This document shows positions 13,085-15,109 of a stretch of 15,109 nt of DNA, piece by piece. This DNA is from an uncultured Solirubrobacter sp. (lineage in GTDB: Bacteria > Actinomycetota > Thermoleophilia > Solirubrobacterales > Solirubrobacteraceae). Position 1 is the stretch's first letter; the number at the start of each line of letters is the position of its first letter. The notes beneath the pieces are model-generated. The model saw nothing but the letters and a program-made list of their open reading frames with translations, did not search any database and was not told the DNA's origin. The position numbers and the translations under genes were made by a program. The stretch spans positions 1 through 15,109 of the forward strand of contig CALMNS010000167.1 in NCBI GenBank assembly GCA_937871635.1, in the 5' to 3' direction.

Positions 13085-13090
13085 ATTCTA
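13085..13090 (-). promoter_or_regulatory. Candidate -10 box (TAGAAT) for the cupredoxin-like operon
   Basis: TAGAAT on the minus strand is close to the ideal TANNNT hexamer. The next 6 bases are GGGGGC, placing the transcription start at about 13078. The preceding gene's terminator hairpin ends 10 bases upstream and occupies the -35 region; no -35 match was found. Confidence 0.5.
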
Positions 13091-13100
13091 AGAGACCTCC

Positions 13101-13140
13101 GAACCAGGAACGGCCCCGCCGGAGCGGGGCCGTTCGGTTC
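13101..13140 (-). terminator. Strong hairpin terminator downstream of the secreted-protein gene
   Basis: AACGGCCCCGC (13109-13119) pairs perfectly with GCGGGGCCGTT (13124-13134) around loop CGGA. The stem extends with G13108-C13135 and, after a 2-base bulge, GAACC 13101-13105 with GGTTC 13136-13140, giving 17 pairs. It lies 26 bases beyond the minus-strand stop at 13166. There is no long T-run, as is usual for GC-rich actinobacterial terminators. Confidence 0.8.
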
Positions 13141-13165
13141 TGCTGCGGATGCGGCTAGGGCCGTG

Positions 13166-13900
13166 CTAGCGCCGGCAGTTGACCGTGTCGGACGCCGTGG
13201 AGGTCCTGGCGGCCGGCGGGCCCGGGTTGGGCACGTAGGTCAGCTTGGTGGAGACCCGGAGCTTGCCGCCCGTGCACTTGGACAGCTCGAAGAAGCCGTG
13301 GCGCTTCGAGCCCGAGCCGGTGGTGCCCTTCAGCGACGTGACGATGTCCGTCAGCGCCGAGTAGACGCCCGGGGCCGGCTGCTGCAGCTCCCGGGGGATG
13401 GCGATCGACAGCCGGCGGCCGCCGTTCGAGATCGTGCCCTTCAGCACCGCGCGGACGTCGCCCGGGGACTGCTGGAGGAAGATGTTGACGAAGTTGCGCC
13501 CGCCCACGAAGAACGTGTTCGAGAAGCTCAGGTTCGAGGGATTGGCCGCGGTGGGGTTCACGATCGCCTTGGCCGTGCCCTTGCCGAGCCGGGACTTCGA
13601 GGGGCACGCGTCGGCGCCCTCGTCGGTGATGGTCGCCTCGGAGCAGACCGGGAAGCCGCGCGGGTTCATCTTCAGGCCGGACGGCAGGTTGATCTCGATC
13701 TTCGAGGCGGTCGTGCCCGCCGCCCGGTTGTTCGAGAGGTTGAGCTTGAGGCCGACGTTGGCCGGCCTCGCCGTCGTGCCGGCGTTGCTCGGCGAGACGC
13801 CTACATCGAGGGTATGCGTACCGGCCGTCTGGGCGACGGCGGTTCCGGCGAGGGCACCCGAGGCCAGCAGGCCGACGAGCAGGGTGGGGGTCTTGCGCAA
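13166..13900 (-). CDS. Secreted protein of unknown function with four cysteines
   Basis: This 244-residue protein has a clear signal peptide: MRKTPTLLVGLLASGALAG followed by TAVA, with cleavage likely before QTAG. The mature part is rich in Ser, Thr, Asn and Gly, with beta-type repeats such as VGLKLNLSNN and KIEINLPSGLKMNP. It has a VCSEATITDEGADACPSKSR segment whose Cys pair and 'CP-x-S-x-x-G-x-G-T-A' pattern recur, to my knowledge, in envelope proteins of Thermoleophilia. Two further Cys lie at SKCTGG and VNCRR. I choose TTG 13900 because AGGAGG sits 7 bases upstream; ATG 13933 would place basic residues before a displaced signal and has no ribosome site. A cell-surface or matrix role is only a guess. 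Confidence 0.75.
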   Translation of the reverse strand: MRKTPTLLVGLLASGALAGTAVAQTAGTHTLDVGVSPSNAGTTARPANVGLKLNLSNNRAAGTTASKIEINLPSGLKMNPRGFPVCSEATITDEGADACPSKSRLGKGTAKAIVNPTAANPSNLSFSNTFFVGGRNFVNIFLQQSPGDVRAVLKGTISNGGRRLSIAIPRELQQPAPGVYSALTDIVTSLKGTTGSGSKRHGFFELSKCTGGKLRVSTKLTYVPNPGPPAARTSTASDTVNCRR

Positions 13901-13917
13901 GAGGTCTCCTCCTCTTC
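13901..13917 (-). promoter_or_regulatory. Ribosome-binding site that decides a TTG start
   Basis: Minus-strand AGGAGG at 13913-13908, in the purine run GAAGAGGAGGAGA, lies 7 bases before TTG 13900. It is the strongest Shine-Dalgarno match seen in the window and places the signal peptide exactly at the N-terminus. Confidence 0.75.
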
Positions 13918-13990
13918 GGGACAGGAACTGCATTAACCACCGTTCTGGGTGAAGGTTGCGCTCGGCGCGCTGATACCGTCGCGCGGCGTC

Positions 13991-14740
13991 ATGCGCGTGC
14001 CCGCCGACGCCGAGGTCTTCGCCCCCATGTTCCCGGGCCGGATGCCGTGGGTCAACGTCGCGCCACTGCGGATGGACCAGCAGAAGGGGCGCCCGGTGCT
14101 CGTCGAGTTCTGGGACTTCTGCCGCGTGAACTCGCTGCGCACGCTGCCCTACCTCAAGGCGTGGCACGCGCGCTACGCCGGCGCCGGCCTGCGGGTCGTC
14201 TCCGTCCACACGGGCGGCTTCCCGCCGGCCCGCGACGAGGCCAACGTGCGGGCGGCGGTCGAGCGGCTCGCGATCGAGCACCCCGTGGTCATCGACTCCG
14301 ACCTCGAGATCTGGGACCTCTACGGCAACGAGGGCTGGCCCGGGCGCTACCTGTGGGACGCGGAGCTCAAGCTCTTCTCGATGCACTACGGCGAGGGGGC
14401 CTACGCCGAGACCGAGCTCGAGATCGCCGAGCTGCTCGGCCTCGACGGCGTCGAGCCCGTCCCGCCCGTCCGCCCGGAGGACGCCCCGGGGCTCCTCCTC
14501 CCCGCCCAGACCGAGGACCACCCGGGCCCCTACCGCGGCCCGTACGAGGCCGGCGGGGTGTGGGCGGTGCTCGAAGGCTCCGGGACCGTGACCGCCAACG
14601 GCCGGGCGATCGCCGTCACCCACCCGGGCGCCTACCCCCTGCTCGAGCACCCCCACCACACGCTCGGCGTGCTCGAGCTCGAGATCGGCGACGGCGTGAC
14701 CTGCCACGCCACCTGCTTCACGCCCGGGGCGGCGGCGTAG
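13991..14740 (+). CDS. TlpA/DipZ-like thioredoxin-fold protein lacking the catalytic cysteine pair
   Basis: This 249-residue protein resembles the thioredoxin part of DipZ/TlpA-like proteins: GRPVLVEFWDFCRVNSLRTL, then PYLKAWHARYAGAGLRVVSVHTG, HPVVIDSDLEIWDLYGNEGWPGRYLWD and GEGAYAETE. The family active site is FWTYxCINCLRTLPYL-like. Here the two cysteines are Arg45 and Ser48, and a single Cys lies at 44. Classical disulfide exchange is therefore not possible. A second domain (about 178-249) is a beta-type module with EGSGTVTANGR. No signal peptide is visible, so the protein may be cytoplasmic. ATG 13991 is preferred over 13949 because the extra residues are shadow-like, and TACCGT (13974-13979) lies 11 bases upstream. 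Confidence 0.82.
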   Translation: MRVPADAEVFAPMFPGRMPWVNVAPLRMDQQKGRPVLVEFWDFCRVNSLRTLPYLKAWHARYAGAGLRVVSVHTGGFPPARDEANVRAAVERLAIEHPVVIDSDLEIWDLYGNEGWPGRYLWDAELKLFSMHYGEGAYAETELEIAELLGLDGVEPVPPVRPEDAPGLLLPAQTEDHPGPYRGPYEAGGVWAVLEGSGTVTANGRAIAVTHPGAYPLLEHPHHTLGVLELEIGDGVTCHATCFTPGAAA

Positions 14741-15109
14741 GCCGCCGCGGCGTCGCGACCGCCTCCGGGGGCGCCACCGGGGCGAGCGCGTCGTGCGAGA
14801 AGCCGTCGAGCAGGCGCAGCAGCCGCGGCGGGCGCCCGTCGTCGGCGACCTCGATCGCCGTCCCCGGCCAGTAGGGGGAGCCGTTGGGGCGGTCGGTCAG
14901 GAAGTGGCGCTGGTAGACCCAGGAGCCCGTGTTGTGCAGGCGCACGCCGGCCCGGGCGGTCCAGTCCGACGGGTCGTCGACCGCCCACGGCCCGGCGCGG
15001 TGCGAGTGGCCCCAGATGACGTGGGCGGCGCCGATCTCGAGCCGCTCGACCACCTCGCGGATCCCGCGCAGCCCACCCTCGCGCAGGGCGGCGCCGGAGA
15101 GGTCGCGGC
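14718..15109 (-). CDS. Metallophosphoesterase-like protein, C-terminal part (5' end outside window)
   Basis: The frame is open from the right edge to TGA 14718-14720, giving 129 residues. It holds VIWGHSHRAGPW, the GHxH metal-binding motif near the end of calcineurin-type phosphoesterases. LHNTGSWVYQRHFL and GSPYWPGTAIEVADDGRPP follow, typical of the closing strands. The Pro-rich tail (VATPRRPTPPPRA) overlaps the end of the convergent plus-strand gene by 23 bases. Substrate cannot be judged from this fragment. GTG 15053 exists in frame, but coding clearly continues upstream (RDLSGAALREGGLRGIREV). Confidence 0.8.
   Translation of the reverse strand, partial: RDLSGAALREGGLRGIREVVERLEIGAAHVIWGHSHRAGPWAVDDPSDWTARAGVRLHNTGSWVYQRHFLTDRPNGSPYWPGTAIEVADDGRPPRLLRLLDGFSHDALAPVAPPEAVATPRRPTPPPRA

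Noticed and set aside
13101..13140. Terminator hairpin as an operator or attenuator of the cupredoxin-like operon
   Set aside because: It lies upstream of the TAGAAT box, so it is not in that transcript. Its position 26 bases after the preceding stop fits termination.
13166..14707. 513-codon minus-strand frame joining the secreted protein to sequence opposite the DipZ-like gene
   Set aside because: The part above 13933 is antisense to a clear thioredoxin-fold gene. A strong ribosome site and signal peptide place the true start at TTG 13900.

Overview
The window is very GC-rich, with strong G/C third-position bias, frequent GTG starts and 4-base start/stop overlaps. It also carries several actinobacterial hallmarks: exported ferritin-like proteins, a CysO-like sulfur carrier with a MoeZ-type activator, and a membrane protein of the kind labelled 'fenitrothion hydrolase'. 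An actinobacterium, plausibly of class Thermoleophilia (Solirubrobacterales/Gaiellales), fits best. The lineage is inferred from protein style, not from a marker gene. No rRNA, tRNA, CRISPR array, transposase or phage gene was seen.

Layout. Positions 2-699 hold the 3' end of an unrecognised gene and a DinB-like gene that lacks an obvious start codon. Positions 697-899 are a non-coding element: two 26-base inverted-repeat arms (24/26 matching) enclose a long hairpin and sit just upstream of a sugar-transport operon. Positions 977-6488 are a run of six plus-strand genes: a Tat-type lipoprotein sugar-binding protein, two MalF/MalG-type permeases, a zinc polyol-type dehydrogenase and two exported ferritin-like proteins. 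Nearly every junction is a 4-base overlap, and no ATPase gene is present. On the minus strand, 8039-6496 encode a ThiF/MoeB-type activating enzyme with an N-terminal rhodanese domain and a CysO/MoaD-like ubiquitin-fold carrier. The carrier's Gly-Gly is capped by two extra residues.

Positions 8135-10979 run plus: a NarL-type histidine kinase and response regulator, an SCO1/SenC copper-chaperone-like protein and a RibD-C/DHFR-like reductase. The minus strand from 13078 to 10976 carries a cupredoxin-like secreted protein, a polytopic 'fenitrothion hydrolase'-type membrane protein, a possible 19-residue ORF and a 41-residue single-span protein, linked by consecutive GTGA overlaps. A strong hairpin terminator (13101-13140) separates this unit from a secreted protein gene (13900-13166). 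That gene is divergent from a TlpA/DipZ-like thioredoxin-fold protein (13991-14740) that lacks both catalytic cysteines. The window ends in the C-terminal part of a minus-strand metallophosphoesterase-like gene.

How the genes work together (inference). The first operon probably imports a sugar or sugar alcohol, using an ATPase encoded elsewhere, and oxidises it. The ferritin-like pair is co-transcribed or read from an internal promoter. The MoeZ-like/CysO-like pair makes an activated protein thiocarboxylate for sulfur transfer. The SCO1, cupredoxin and polytopic membrane genes look like an envelope metal or redox group. Several starts sit 6-7 bases after a TANNNT box, suggesting frequent leaderless transcripts. 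The least explained parts are the 697-899 element, the masked Gly-Gly carrier, the chain of tiny overlapping ORFs, an apparent ATC start or frameshift at 13078, and a rare-codon patch inside the membrane protein gene.
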